From NCBI GenBank assembly GCA_026708015.1, contig JAPOVT010000044.1, positions 1 to 40,315 of the forward strand: a stretch of DNA of 40,315 bases. Reading direction: 5' to 3'. How positions within the stretch are numbered: the first letter of the stretch is position 1; the number at the start of each line of letters is the position of its first letter. The notes under the pieces were generated by a model. The model saw only the letters and a list, made by a program, of their open reading frames with translations, ran no database searches and was not told where the DNA came from. The DNA comes from a bacterium. Its GTDB lineage: Bacteria; Actinomycetota; Acidimicrobiia; Acidimicrobiales; Bin134. Below are positions 15,413 through 22,925 of this stretch, one piece after another. A program made the translations under genes and the position numbers.

Positions 15413-16462
15413 TCAGGTGTGGGTTGCTTGGGTAGCTCTTGGTCCCGGCCCCGAGGCATGAAGGCCATCGGGGTCGGCGTCTTGGGCCGGGGCGGCGGCG
15501 GGGGTGCCCGAGTCGACGTCTTGGCCGAGGGCGGCGTCGGGGCTCTGGTCCAGCCGGGTGCGTCGTCGTGAGACCGCCGATTGGATTGCCAGCGCACCGG
15601 TGAGTAGCAGCGTCGATGCCCCGAAGATCAGCGTGGACACCGCATTTACCTGAGGGCTGATGGTGCGTCGGAGCTGGCCGAAGACTTCGATGGGCAAAGT
15701 GGTCGCGCCCGGACCGCTCACGAAGAAGGTGATCACGAAGTTGTCCAGCGAGAGGGTGAACGCCAGCAGCGCCCCGCCGAGCACGCCGGGCATGATCGAC
15801 GGCAGCGTCACCTTCCAGAAGGTTGTCCAGGCGTTGGCGCCGAGGTCTTGAGCGGCCTCCTCCAACGCCGGGTCGAGGGTACGCAGGCTGGCCCGCACCA
15901 CCAGGGCCACGAAGGCGGTGCAGAAGGCGACGTGGGCGATGATGATCGTGGGCCGTCCCATCCGGATGGCGTCTTGGGCATCGCGGCCCAAGATGTCGTT
16001 GAGGCGGCCCAGCGTGAGGGAGAAGAAGGCCAGCAGCGCCACCCCGGTCACGATTTCCGGGGCGATGACCGGCAGGTACACCACCTGCTGGGCTGCGGTT
16101 CGGCCCCGGAAGACCCGCCGGTCGAGGGCCAGCGACAGCATGGTTCCAAACACCACGGCGATCGCGGTGGAGACGATGGCGATGAACAGCGAGTTCCAGG
16201 TGGCCGTTATCAGCCGCTCGTTGTCGGCCAGCGCCGAGTACCACTCGGTGGTGAAGCCGGCCCAGCGGCCTCCGGTGCGGGCCTGGTTGAACGAGAACAG
16301 CACCAGAACCGCGACCGGTAGGTAGAAGAACGCGTACACCAGCGCCGACGCCGACCCGATCGCCAGCTTCGGCACCCGCTCGCCGGGACGGCTGCGGCTC
16401 ACAGCCCGGCTGGGGCTTCTCGTAGCGCTTCCAGCGCGTACGCCCGCACGGCTGCGGCTCAC
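15413..16462 (-). CDS. potC: Polyamine-type ABC transporter permease PotC
   Basis: A 349-residue permease. Transmembrane segments include LVYAFFYLPVAVLVLFSFN, LFIAIVSTAIAVVFGTMLSLAL, VIAPEIVTGVALLAFFSLTLG, IIIAHVAFCTAFVALVV and VLGGALLAFTLSLDNFVITFF. The cytoplasmic EAA loop reads LEEAAQDLGANAWTTFWKVTLP. The GTG at 16462 overlaps the PotB stop as GTGA and is taken as start; a second GTG 60 bp downstream (16402) sits in a duplicate of the same junction sequence and is an alternative. The C-terminal 50 residues are a hydrophilic Ala/Asp/Pro-rich tail unusual for PotC. It forms the channel with PotB. Confidence 0.85.
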   Translation of the reverse strand: MSRSRAGVRAGSATRSPSRAVSRSRPGERVPKLAIGSASALVYAFFYLPVAVLVLFSFNQARTGGRWAGFTTEWYSALADNERLITATWNSLFIAIVSTAIAVVFGTMLSLALDRRVFRGRTAAQQVVYLPVIAPEIVTGVALLAFFSLTLGRLNDILGRDAQDAIRMGRPTIIIAHVAFCTAFVALVVRASLRTLDPALEEAAQDLGANAWTTFWKVTLPSIMPGVLGGALLAFTLSLDNFVITFFVSGPGATTLPIEVFGQLRRTISPQVNAVSTLIFGASTLLLTGALAIQSAVSRRRTRLDQSPDAALGQDVDSGTPAAAPAQDADPDGLHASGPGPRATQATHT

Positions 16463-16464
16463 AG
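16388..16464. repeat. 17-bp direct repeat duplicating the potB/potC start junction
   Basis: The 17-bp sequence acggctgcggctcacag occurs at 16388-16404 and 16448-16464, exactly 60 bp apart. On the coding strand each copy contains CTGTGAGCCGC, i.e. the GTG start and the PotB stop context, so the duplication supplies a second in-frame GTG 20 codons into potC. Confidence 0.85.
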
Positions 16465-17505
16465 AAGCTGCTCCTGGTCGCGGCGGCCCACTGTCGCATA
16501 CAGGCCGGCCAGGGTGATCACGCTGAACAGGGCGGCAATGGCCGCGCCCAGCGGCCAGTTGAACGCCTCTCCGAACTGGAGCTCGAGCAGGTTGGCGATC
16601 ATGTTGGTCTTGCCGCCGCCCAAAAGGGTAGGGACCAGGTATTGCGACACCGAGAGCACGAAGACCATGACCCCGCCCACGATCAGGCCCGGCTTGACCA
16701 TGGGCACGAACACGTCGGCAAACACCTGCGGAGGACGGGCGCCCAGGTCGCGGGCGGCTTCCATCTGCGCTCGATCGACTCGCTCGGAGGCCGCGTACAG
16801 CGGCAGCACCATGAACGGCAGCGCGGTGTAGACCAGCCCGAGGATCACCGCGAAACGGGTGTTCAAGAACACGATCCGGTCCATGCCGAGCGTCTCCAGG
16901 AAGTTGTTGACCGGCCCGGTGTTCGCCAGCAGGAACCGGATGGCATAGGTGCGCACCAGCATCGACGTCCAAAACGGGATCATCACCGCGATGAGCAGGG
17001 CGTTCTTGGTGACCGTGCTGTGGCGCGACGAGATGAAAACGGCCAGCGGCAGGGCGAGGGTTATGCAGATGATCGTGGCCAGCACCGACCACACCACCGA
17101 CCGGGCGAAGACCGCGGTGTAGTTGTTGTACGCACTGGCCAGGTGGTTGATCGCCACCAGTCCGCCGAACAGCCCGGCCAATGCCAGGCTCCGGGAGATG
17201 CGACGGCCCAGATAGCGGGCGGCCGCAATAGCCGGGACCGAGGCTGCCGCGGTGGCGGCAATGCCCCGCACCGCGGCCGAGCCGATGGTGCCCCAGCCTG
17301 CGGTGGACCGTCGGCCCTTGGCCACGATCTGGTCCCAAGAGTCGAAGGTCGCCTCCCAGACCACGCCGCCGCCGAGCTTGGGGGTGAGGAGCGAGTAGAC
17401 CACGATCAGCACGCCCGGGACCACATAGGCCACCGAGATCCACAGCAGGCCAGGGGCCAGCAGCGGGACGACGCGGCGCCGGGCACGAGCTTGCTTGGCC
17501 ATCAT
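16459..17505 (-). CDS. potB: Polyamine-type ABC transporter permease PotB
   Basis: A 348-residue permease from ATG 17505 (ATGATGG, overlapping the PotA stop as ATGA). Segments: VVPLLAPGLLWISVAYVVPGVLIVVYSLL, SLALAGLFGGLVAINHLA, VVWSVLATIICITLALPLAVFIS, NALLIAVMIPFWTSMLVRTYAI and VGGVMVFVLSVSQYLVPTLLGGG. The EAA motif is QMEAARDLGARPPQVFADVFVP, which contacts the PotA ATPase. The first 10 residues of the longer reading (to 17535) are not expected to be translated given the ATGA overlap. Confidence 0.86.
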   Translation of the reverse strand: MMAKQARARRRVVPLLAPGLLWISVAYVVPGVLIVVYSLLTPKLGGGVVWEATFDSWDQIVAKGRRSTAGWGTIGSAAVRGIAATAAASVPAIAAARYLGRRISRSLALAGLFGGLVAINHLASAYNNYTAVFARSVVWSVLATIICITLALPLAVFISSRHSTVTKNALLIAVMIPFWTSMLVRTYAIRFLLANTGPVNNFLETLGMDRIVFLNTRFAVILGLVYTALPFMVLPLYAASERVDRAQMEAARDLGARPPQVFADVFVPMVKPGLIVGGVMVFVLSVSQYLVPTLLGGGKTNMIANLLELQFGEAFNWPLGAAIAALFSVITLAGLYATVGRRDQEQLL

Positions 17506-18626
17506 TCCACCAGGCACGCGGTGCCGTGCCTCCACCCGGCGTCCACCTTGTCGCCGGGCCGCAGAAGTCCGAAGGGGTGGGTGCCGGCCTCGTTGTAGCG
17601 GGTGGCCACCAATTCCGAACCGTCGGTGAGGCGGACGGTGCCGCGGGTGGAGTCGCCCAAGAACAGCAGCTCGCGCAGCTCGCCGACCACCACTGCGTGG
17701 TTGCCGGGGTCGATATCGCCCTCGGGGGCGAGCACCACGCGCTGGGGCCGAATGGCGATGACCACCTGTGCTCCCGGCGCCAGGCTGTCGGCCCCCACCG
17801 GCGCACAGGTCAACCGGTCCCCCGACGGCAGCAGCACCTCGGTGCGGGCGCCGTCGCCCCCCGCCACCGTCGCCTCCAGCATGTTCACCTCGCCGATGAA
17901 CTCGGCCACAAAACGCGACGCAGGCCGCTCGTAGATCTCGACCGGGGTGCCGAGCTGGTGGATGCGTCCCTCGTTCATCACCGCGATCCGATCGCTCATC
18001 GTGATGGCCTCGGTCTGGTCGTGGGTCACGAACACGAAGGTCATGCCCAAGTCGTCGTGGAGGCGGGTCAGCTCGAACCGCATGGCTTGGCGGAGCTTGA
18101 GATCGAGGGCGCTGAGAGGCTCGTCGAGCAGCAGCACGTCGGGCTCGTTGACGATTGCCCGGGCCAGCGCCACCCGCTGCTGTTGGCCGCCGGAGAGCTG
18201 CCCCGGGTAGCGGGACCGGAAGTCGGAGAGCTGTACGAGGTTGAGCGCTTCCCGCACCCTGTTCTCAATGGTCTGCTTGTGTCGCCGCTTCACCCGCAAC
18301 CCGAAGGCCACGTTGTCGGCCACCGTCATGTGGCCGAACAGGGCGTAGCTCTGGAAGACGGAGTTGACGGTGCGGCGGTGGGCGGGGGTGTCGGTCACAT
18401 CGCGGCCGCTGATGAACACCCGCCCTTCGGTGGGGTATTCGAACCCTGAGATCATCCGGAGAGTGGTGGTCTTGCCGCACCCCGATGGTCCGAGAAGGGA
18501 GATGAACTCGCCAGCCTCGACTTCGAGATCGACGGCGTCAACGGCCAAGGTCTCGCCGAAGCGCTTGGTCACCTGGCGCAATGAGACCGTGCCCTGCTCA
18601 TGGTGCGGTTCCACCATTTCCGGCAT
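17502..18626 (-). CDS. potA: Polyamine-type ABC transporter ATP-binding protein PotA
   Basis: A 374-residue ATPase from ATG 18626 (MPEMVEPHHEQ); an upstream ATG at 18653 and one at 18617 are alternatives. Walker A GPSGCGKTTT, Q-loop NSVFQSYALFGHM, signature LSGGQQQRVALARA, Walker B VLLLDEPLSALD and switch His FVTHDQ are all intact. The C-terminal part (about 240-374) carries the TOBE-type regulatory domain (VVIAIRPQRVVLAP, LRELLFLGDSTRG). It energises PotBC. It is the first gene after the AT-rich leader region that separates it from the LysR gene, so the importer promoter most likely lies there. Confidence 0.9.
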   Translation of the reverse strand: MPEMVEPHHEQGTVSLRQVTKRFGETLAVDAVDLEVEAGEFISLLGPSGCGKTTTLRMISGFEYPTEGRVFISGRDVTDTPAHRRTVNSVFQSYALFGHMTVADNVAFGLRVKRRHKQTIENRVREALNLVQLSDFRSRYPGQLSGGQQQRVALARAIVNEPDVLLLDEPLSALDLKLRQAMRFELTRLHDDLGMTFVFVTHDQTEAITMSDRIAVMNEGRIHQLGTPVEIYERPASRFVAEFIGEVNMLEATVAGGDGARTEVLLPSGDRLTCAPVGADSLAPGAQVVIAIRPQRVVLAPEGDIDPGNHAVVVGELRELLFLGDSTRGTVRLTDGSELVATRYNEAGTHPFGLLRPGDKVDAGWRHGTACLVE

Positions 18627-18649
18627 CGTAAGCCCGGCCAGTAGATAAA

Positions 18650-18734
18650 TCAAAGAGATATTTTATATGCAAGCCATAGAGATTGATTATGCAAAAGAGT
18701 CGCTCCGACCCTGTGATGGCCGGCGCTTGGCGGC
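18650..18734 (-). promoter_or_regulatory. AT-rich leader with repeated TATGCAA motif between lysR and potA
   Basis: This 85-bp interval is markedly AT-rich against the surrounding GC-rich DNA. It holds two copies of tatgcaa (18666-18672 and 18688-18694, 22 bp or two helical turns apart) and two of agagat (18654-18659, 18678-18683). It follows a LysR gene on the same strand. I infer an activator-dependent promoter for the transport and catabolic operon; the exact -35/-10 boxes are not certain. Confidence 0.45.
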
Positions 18735-19646
18735 CTATTGCCGGGGCAGTACCAGCGATGACCGGGCGAAGGCAGAGAAGACGTCGAGGGCACGGGGAGG
18801 CTTGTCATCCACCCGCCGGGCAAGGCCCAATCCCAGAGGGGGAATCTTGCTCCGGAGGCGAACATAGGCGACTCGGCTGCCGTCTTGGGCGACATCAGTG
18901 GCCGGCAACAGGTTGAGCAGCGAAAATCCGAATCCGTTGCCCACCAGCGTTCGAACCAGCGAGATGTCGGCGTGGCTGGCTGCGGGGTGGTAGGCCACAC
19001 CGGTGGCGAGGAACAGGGACAGGAAGTACTCGCGGCTCAACGGGAGATCGAGCAGGATGTAAGGATCGCCGGCCAGGGCTTCGAGACCGATCTCCGCTTC
19101 TTCAGCAAGACGGTGGGAAGAACTGACCACCGCATGGGCCTCCACGTCGAGAATGCGCTCGAAATCCACTCCTCGGCCCAGTTCGATGTCGTAGGTGATG
19201 GCCGCATGCACAGCCCCGGTTCGCAGCCAGTCCAACAGCTCATCCTGGGTTCCCGTGCGAATCTCTACGGCGATGTCGGGATGGCGCTCGCGGAACCTGC
19301 GCACCAGCGATGGGATCACGATGGGCGCCACAGTCACCAGCGATCCGACCGTCACTCGCCCCGAGTCGTCCGACACCGCCGCAGACATGCGAGCTTCGAG
19401 CTCGGCGGCCCGAGACAGGGTGGCCCGGGCCTCCGCCATCAACAAATCGCCCTCTGGAGTGAGCGAAACGCCCTGGCCGCGGTGTCGAACCAGAAGACTG
19501 ACCCCCAACATCCGCTCCAGATTCCGGATGGAAGTCGACAAGCCGGGCTGGGAAATGCCGATCGCCGCCGCGGCCTCGGTCATCGAGCCGTGCTCGGCAA
19601 CAGCCACAAAGTTCTCAAGCTCCCTGAGAGCGACACGCCTCTTCAT
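18735..19646 (-). CDS. LysR family transcriptional regulator
   Basis: A 303-residue LysR-type regulator. The N-terminal winged helix-turn-helix is clear (LRELENFVAVAEHGSMTEAAAAIGISQPGLSTSIRNLERMLGVSLLVRH), followed by the linker helix and an effector-binding domain beginning RVTVGSLVTVAPIVIPSLVRRF. It probably senses the imported substrate or an intermediate and controls the adjacent operon. Unlike most LysR genes it is not divergent but lies on the same strand, directly upstream of potA. Confidence 0.9.
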   Translation of the reverse strand: MKRRVALRELENFVAVAEHGSMTEAAAAIGISQPGLSTSIRNLERMLGVSLLVRHRGQGVSLTPEGDLLMAEARATLSRAAELEARMSAAVSDDSGRVTVGSLVTVAPIVIPSLVRRFRERHPDIAVEIRTGTQDELLDWLRTGAVHAAITYDIELGRGVDFERILDVEAHAVVSSSHRLAEEAEIGLEALAGDPYILLDLPLSREYFLSLFLATGVAYHPAASHADISLVRTLVGNGFGFSLLNLLPATDVAQDGSRVAYVRLRSKIPPLGLGLARRVDDKPPRALDVFSAFARSSLVLPRQ

Positions 19647-19686
19647 CTGCGAACAATGCGGAATCGCCGGCAGCGCCCCGCAGTGC

Positions 19687-20175
19687 TCACCTTTGCCCCC
19701 AGTGGCTACGGCGCTTGACCAGCACGATCCGCTCCAGTTCGCACACCACGTCGCCGTGCTGGTTGCGGCCCCAGTGCTTGAAGCGCACCATCCCGGCGTC
19801 GTCGCGTTTGGGGTCGTCGGAAACGTCGAGCACTTCGGTGTAGGCGGTGATGGTGTCGCCGTGGTGTACCGGCACCTTGAACCGCACGGCGTCGAGGCCC
19901 AGCTCGCAGAGGGCGTTCTCGGCGGTGTCCTGGCTGGCCAGCCCCACCGTCATCGAGCCGGTGATCAGCCCGAACACCAGCCGGCCGTCGCCCAGGGGCG
20001 AGCCGGCCATGATCTCCTCGTTCCAGTGCCCTTGGGCCGTGTTCATCACCTGCTTGGAGATGTAGTTGTTCTCCACCTCGTCAATGGTGGCCGACCTCCC
20101 ATGGCGCATGCGCTGGCCCACCGCGAAGTCCTCGAAGTAGTTGCCCGATCCGGTGAGCGTTGAAGGAGCGTCCAT
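19687..20175 (-). CDS. MaoC family dehydratase (hotdog fold), non-canonical dyad
   Basis: A 162-residue single hotdog protein. NYFEDFAVGQRMRHGRSATIDE and VRFKVPVHHGDTITAYTEVLDVSDD match MaoC-like hydratases of the itaconyl/mesaconyl-CoA type. The usual catalytic D-x-N-P-x-H is replaced by GHWNEEIM, so both catalytic residues appear to be missing; it may need the second MaoC protein (20430-20927) as partner, as in two-domain hydratases. The two MaoC genes flank an ACAD relic. It lies 40 bp before lysR on the same strand. Confidence 0.8.
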   Translation of the reverse strand: MDAPSTLTGSGNYFEDFAVGQRMRHGRSATIDEVENNYISKQVMNTAQGHWNEEIMAGSPLGDGRLVFGLITGSMTVGLASQDTAENALCELGLDAVRFKVPVHHGDTITAYTEVLDVSDDPKRDDAGMVRFKHWGRNQHGDVVCELERIVLVKRRSHWGQR

Positions 20176-20184
20176 CGTGTTCGT

Positions 20185-20427
20185 CTATCTCAATTGGGGA
20201 GGGGGCAGCAGGTGGTCGGAGACGATGCGCTGCATGATCTCGCCGGCGTCCGCGTTGGCAGCCACCTGGTACATGAGGGCTCGGCAGGCCTCGAGCTCCG
20301 ATGCCATCTTGGCGATCTTGAACCGGGTCACCTGGAAGTCGCCGATGGGCCGCCCGAACTGCTCCCGCTCGTCGGTGCGGTAGGGCGCCGGGATCGGCGG
20401 GCGGGGGTCCACCAGGGTTCGGGCCAT
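20185..20427 (-). pseudogene. Acyl-CoA dehydrogenase remnant (80 residues)
   Basis: After an unusual 20-residue start, the text REQFGRPIGDFQVTRFKIAKMASELEACRALMYQVA is the C-terminal helical domain of acyl-CoA dehydrogenases (the ERxQFGRPI..FQ motif). Most of the roughly 380-residue protein is missing on both sides, so it is best read as a deletion remnant. It starts two bases after the MaoC stop and ends nine bases before the next MaoC gene, so the reading frame is still embedded in the operon. Confidence 0.65.
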
Positions 20428-20429
20428 CG

Positions 20430-20927
20430 TCAATCCCGCGGGGCCCGGCGCCGCTTGGCCACCAGGTTGGTGCGCCGGTAATCGAGCACCAGTTCGCCCC
20501 GCTGGTTGCGGGCCTCGGTGTGCCAGGTGACGATCCCGGTGCTCGGCCTGCTGGTGGACTCCCGGGCCTCGAGCACCCGGGAGCCAGCCGTGAGCGTGTC
20601 GCCCGGGTACACCGGCTGGTGGAACCTCACTTCCTCCATGCCCAAAAACGGCCCCCCCGTTTCGCTCAAGTCCTCCACTGACAGGCCGACCACGGTACAC
20701 AGCACCAGCATCGGGTTCACCACCACGTCGGGATGGCCGTGGGCTCGGGCGAACTCCGCGTTGAGGTGCATGGGGTTCCAGTTGCAGGTCGCGGTGGAGA
20801 ACAGCGCATTGTCGCCGTCGGTGATGGTGCGTCCCCAGTGGTGGTCGAACGTCCGGCCCTCCGGGAAATCCTCGAACTGGTTGCCGTGGGGAACCAGCGC
20901 AAAGCTGTCGAAATCGGGCTCGCCCAT
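20430..20927 (-). CDS. MaoC family dehydratase (hotdog fold)
   Basis: A 165-residue hotdog protein: GNQFEDFPEGRTFDHHWGRTITDGDNALFS, then CNWNPMHLNAEFARAHGH and EVRFHQPVYPGDTLTAGSRVLEAR. The hydratase motif DxNPxH reads NWNPMH, keeping His but with Asn in the Asp position. The overall wording is close to itaconyl-CoA/mesaconyl-CoA hydratases, which work with a CoA-transferase and a CitE-like lyase; both kinds are encoded further down the same strand. It is the first gene of the block as far as can be seen. Confidence 0.82.
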   Translation of the reverse strand: MGEPDFDSFALVPHGNQFEDFPEGRTFDHHWGRTITDGDNALFSTATCNWNPMHLNAEFARAHGHPDVVVNPMLVLCTVVGLSVEDLSETGGPFLGMEEVRFHQPVYPGDTLTAGSRVLEARESTSRPSTGIVTWHTEARNQRGELVLDYRRTNLVAKRRRAPRD

Positions 20928-20982
20928 CAGCCTCCGACGCTAACAACCTGCCCCCAAACCGACAAGCAGCCATTGGCGCGTT

Positions 20983-21171
20983 GCCGTCGAAGCCAGGGCA
21001 CGCGACCTGATCGACCCGCTTCCGGCGCCCGACGAGCGACTGCCCCTGCCCTCGGTGCGCGAGCGGGAGCACGATGTGCATGTGGACATCCGCCGAGGCT
21101 GGCTGATAGCAGAGGTGATAGAAGGGCTCGACCACTGCGGCCATGCCCCGCTGTATTCCGAGCTTGTGTGA
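20983..21171 (+). pseudogene. Fragment of an MDMPI/TIGR03083-like gene
   Basis: The plus frame reads DLIDPLPAPDERLPLPSVREREHDVHVDIRRGWLIAEVI. It closely matches residues about 50-90 of the intact protein at 23896-24699 (VIDPLPVPEDRLPLP, REREHDVHVDIRRSWTIAEVV). No start and no helical core remain and the frame ends at TGA 21169. It is a relic of a second gene copy, on the plus strand beside the minus-strand block. Confidence 0.75.
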
Positions 21172-21186
21172 CGCAGTCGTGGCCGC

Positions 21187-22515
21187 TTAGGCCTTCTGGA
21201 GGAGCCAGAGGCCGACCACGCTGTAGAAGACCATGACCAACAGCATGGGGCGCTGGGCCCAGATGGCCTCACTGGCGTCGCTGGTCTCCACCGCCCGGTC
21301 GTGGGCCACCAGCACCGCGGCGATGTGGCCGATCACGATCGCTGAGAACTGCACCCAGGCGATGGCATCGGTGGACACCAGGAAGAAATTCACTGCCCAG
21401 TCGGACGTTCCGAACCAGTTGGAGCCGCGGTCGAACGGGTTCGACAGCAGGCGCAGGAAGTTCTGCCCGCCGTCGAGCACCAGAAGCGAGAAATAGTGGG
21501 CCACCGTGTAGCCCAACACGATGGGCACCAGGGAGTGGGCGAAGCGCCGGGCCACTTCGGAGGCCTGCTGCTCGGTGAACCAGCCCACGGCCAGCGACCC
21601 CAGGTAGTAGAGCGCCGCCATGATGGCGATGACGACGATCATTCCCAGGGTGTTGATGCCGGTGGCGGTCCAACCCCGGTGGGTGCCCACCAGATCGGGC
21701 CACAGGGTGCTGCCGGCCAGCGAGTCGAACGTGGTGCCACCCAGCACCACCAATAGCACGGCCAGCAGGTCGAGGCGGGGGGCAATGGTTGCCAGCCCCG
21801 ACAGCGGCGCCCGCAGCCGCACCGCGCCGGTTTCGTCTCGGTACAGCGGCGACATCTGGGCCAGCAGCGAGAACAGCACCCCGAACCCGTCGGCTTGGCG
21901 CAGCCAGCGCCGCCCGTACACCGCCGATCCGCCGACCATCCCCAGCGTGTAGGCGATCATGGCCCCGCCCACCGCCTCATTGGTGGTGCCGTCGTGGTAG
22001 CAGAGCTCGAAGAACAGAAACCATCCCAGTGCGAGCACCGCGGGCCAGTGGCCGCCGGGGATCTCATCGGTGTCTTCGATCTGGGGTAGGCCCAGCTTGC
22101 CCGCGGCCCACTCGATGGCCGCGGCGATGGTCTCGAACGGGTTGAGCACCCGCCATACATCGCCGAACACTGCCGCCACCATCGCCATCCCCACCCACAG
22201 GGCCACATAGACCGTGAGGGGGCCGAACCGCTGGCTTCCCACCGCGGCACCGCTCACGCTGCTGGCCAGGGCCAGCACGAACAACGCCAGCGACGCCAAT
22301 CGGGCCGGCACTGCCACCACATCCAGCAGCCGGCCGAGGGCCGTCCCCAGACTCCGGCCCGATGCGGCCGCCGGCAGCCAGGCCCGATGCCAGAAGAAGC
22401 TCAAGCTGACGAAGGTGGCCATGAGGGCCACAGCCGCGCCGACGCCGAACAGATAGAACGGCAGGGGCAGATCGCCCCGCGACCCCACCCCGTGGGCCAG
22501 CACGGTGTTCAGCAT
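21187..22515 (-). CDS. Polytopic membrane protein of unknown function
   Basis: A 442-residue protein from ATG 22515, with about 10-12 hydrophobic segments, for example LPFYLFGVGAAVALMATFVSLSFFW, LASLALFVLALASSVSG, VYVALWVGMAMVAAVFGDVW and LVPIVLGYTVAHYFSLLVL. Charged conserved-looking loops include FGDVWRVLNPFETIAAAIEW and DGGQNFLRLLSNPFDRG. Similar actinobacterial proteins are sometimes annotated as fenitrothion hydrolase FedB-like, which says little about the natural role. Its start overlaps the end of the cupredoxin-like lipoprotein region closely, so the two are probably co-expressed; a copper-related or respiratory membrane function is a guess. Confidence 0.75.
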   Translation of the reverse strand: MLNTVLAHGVGSRGDLPLPFYLFGVGAAVALMATFVSLSFFWHRAWLPAAASGRSLGTALGRLLDVVAVPARLASLALFVLALASSVSGAAVGSQRFGPLTVYVALWVGMAMVAAVFGDVWRVLNPFETIAAAIEWAAGKLGLPQIEDTDEIPGGHWPAVLALGWFLFFELCYHDGTTNEAVGGAMIAYTLGMVGGSAVYGRRWLRQADGFGVLFSLLAQMSPLYRDETGAVRLRAPLSGLATIAPRLDLLAVLLVVLGGTTFDSLAGSTLWPDLVGTHRGWTATGINTLGMIVVIAIMAALYYLGSLAVGWFTEQQASEVARRFAHSLVPIVLGYTVAHYFSLLVLDGGQNFLRLLSNPFDRGSNWFGTSDWAVNFFLVSTDAIAWVQFSAIVIGHIAAVLVAHDRAVETSDASEAIWAQRPMLLVMVFYSVVGLWLLQKA

Positions 22516-22528
22516 GGTCACAATGGGA

Positions 22529-22918
22529 TCATCCCACCTGGAGCTCCATAACCAGATCACCGCGGTGGTGGGACTCCACCTCGAAGATGCCGGGGATGTT
22601 GGCCTCGAACGTGATAGATCCGGGCTGTCCGGGAGCGAAGGGCACGATCAGGTCGTAGCCGTGGATGTGGAGTTCGTCGGTGGTATCGCCGTTCACGACA
22701 ATGGTGACGTCGTCTCCAGCGTCGATCCGATAACGCTGAACCCCATCCACCGGCTTGCTACCGGCCACCTCCACTTCGATGGTGGTGCCCGCGCTGTCGT
22801 CCATGGGCATCAGGTCGTGTCCACCGGTGCTGTCGTCGTTGCCGCAGGCGGTGGCCAGCAAGCCGAGAATGGCCAGCAGGCCAATCAAGTAGGTTGCGCC
22901 TCTCCGGGTGATTCTCAT
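22529..22918 (-). CDS. Cupredoxin-like lipoprotein
   Basis: A 129-residue lipoprotein from ATG 22918: MRITRR, hydrophobic stretch LIGLLAILGLLATAC lipobox, then CGNDDSTGG. The mature domain has the cupredoxin-like beta-sandwich pattern with ELHIHGYDL and a C-terminal FEVESHHRGDLVMELQV, supplying His residues as possible copper ligands; the usual Cys ligand is absent. It starts seven bases after the SRAP gene and directly precedes the membrane protein gene, a pairing that suggests a joint extracytoplasmic role. Confidence 0.75.
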   Translation of the reverse strand: MRITRRGATYLIGLLAILGLLATACGNDDSTGGHDLMPMDDSAGTTIEVEVAGSKPVDGVQRYRIDAGDDVTIVVNGDTTDELHIHGYDLIVPFAPGQPGSITFEANIPGIFEVESHHRGDLVMELQVG

Positions 22919-22925
22919 CTCATGC

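Noticed and set aside
15413..17806. 797-codon reading of potC extended upstream
   Set aside because: The upstream two thirds run through potB in another frame; the true start is the GTG overlapping the PotB stop.
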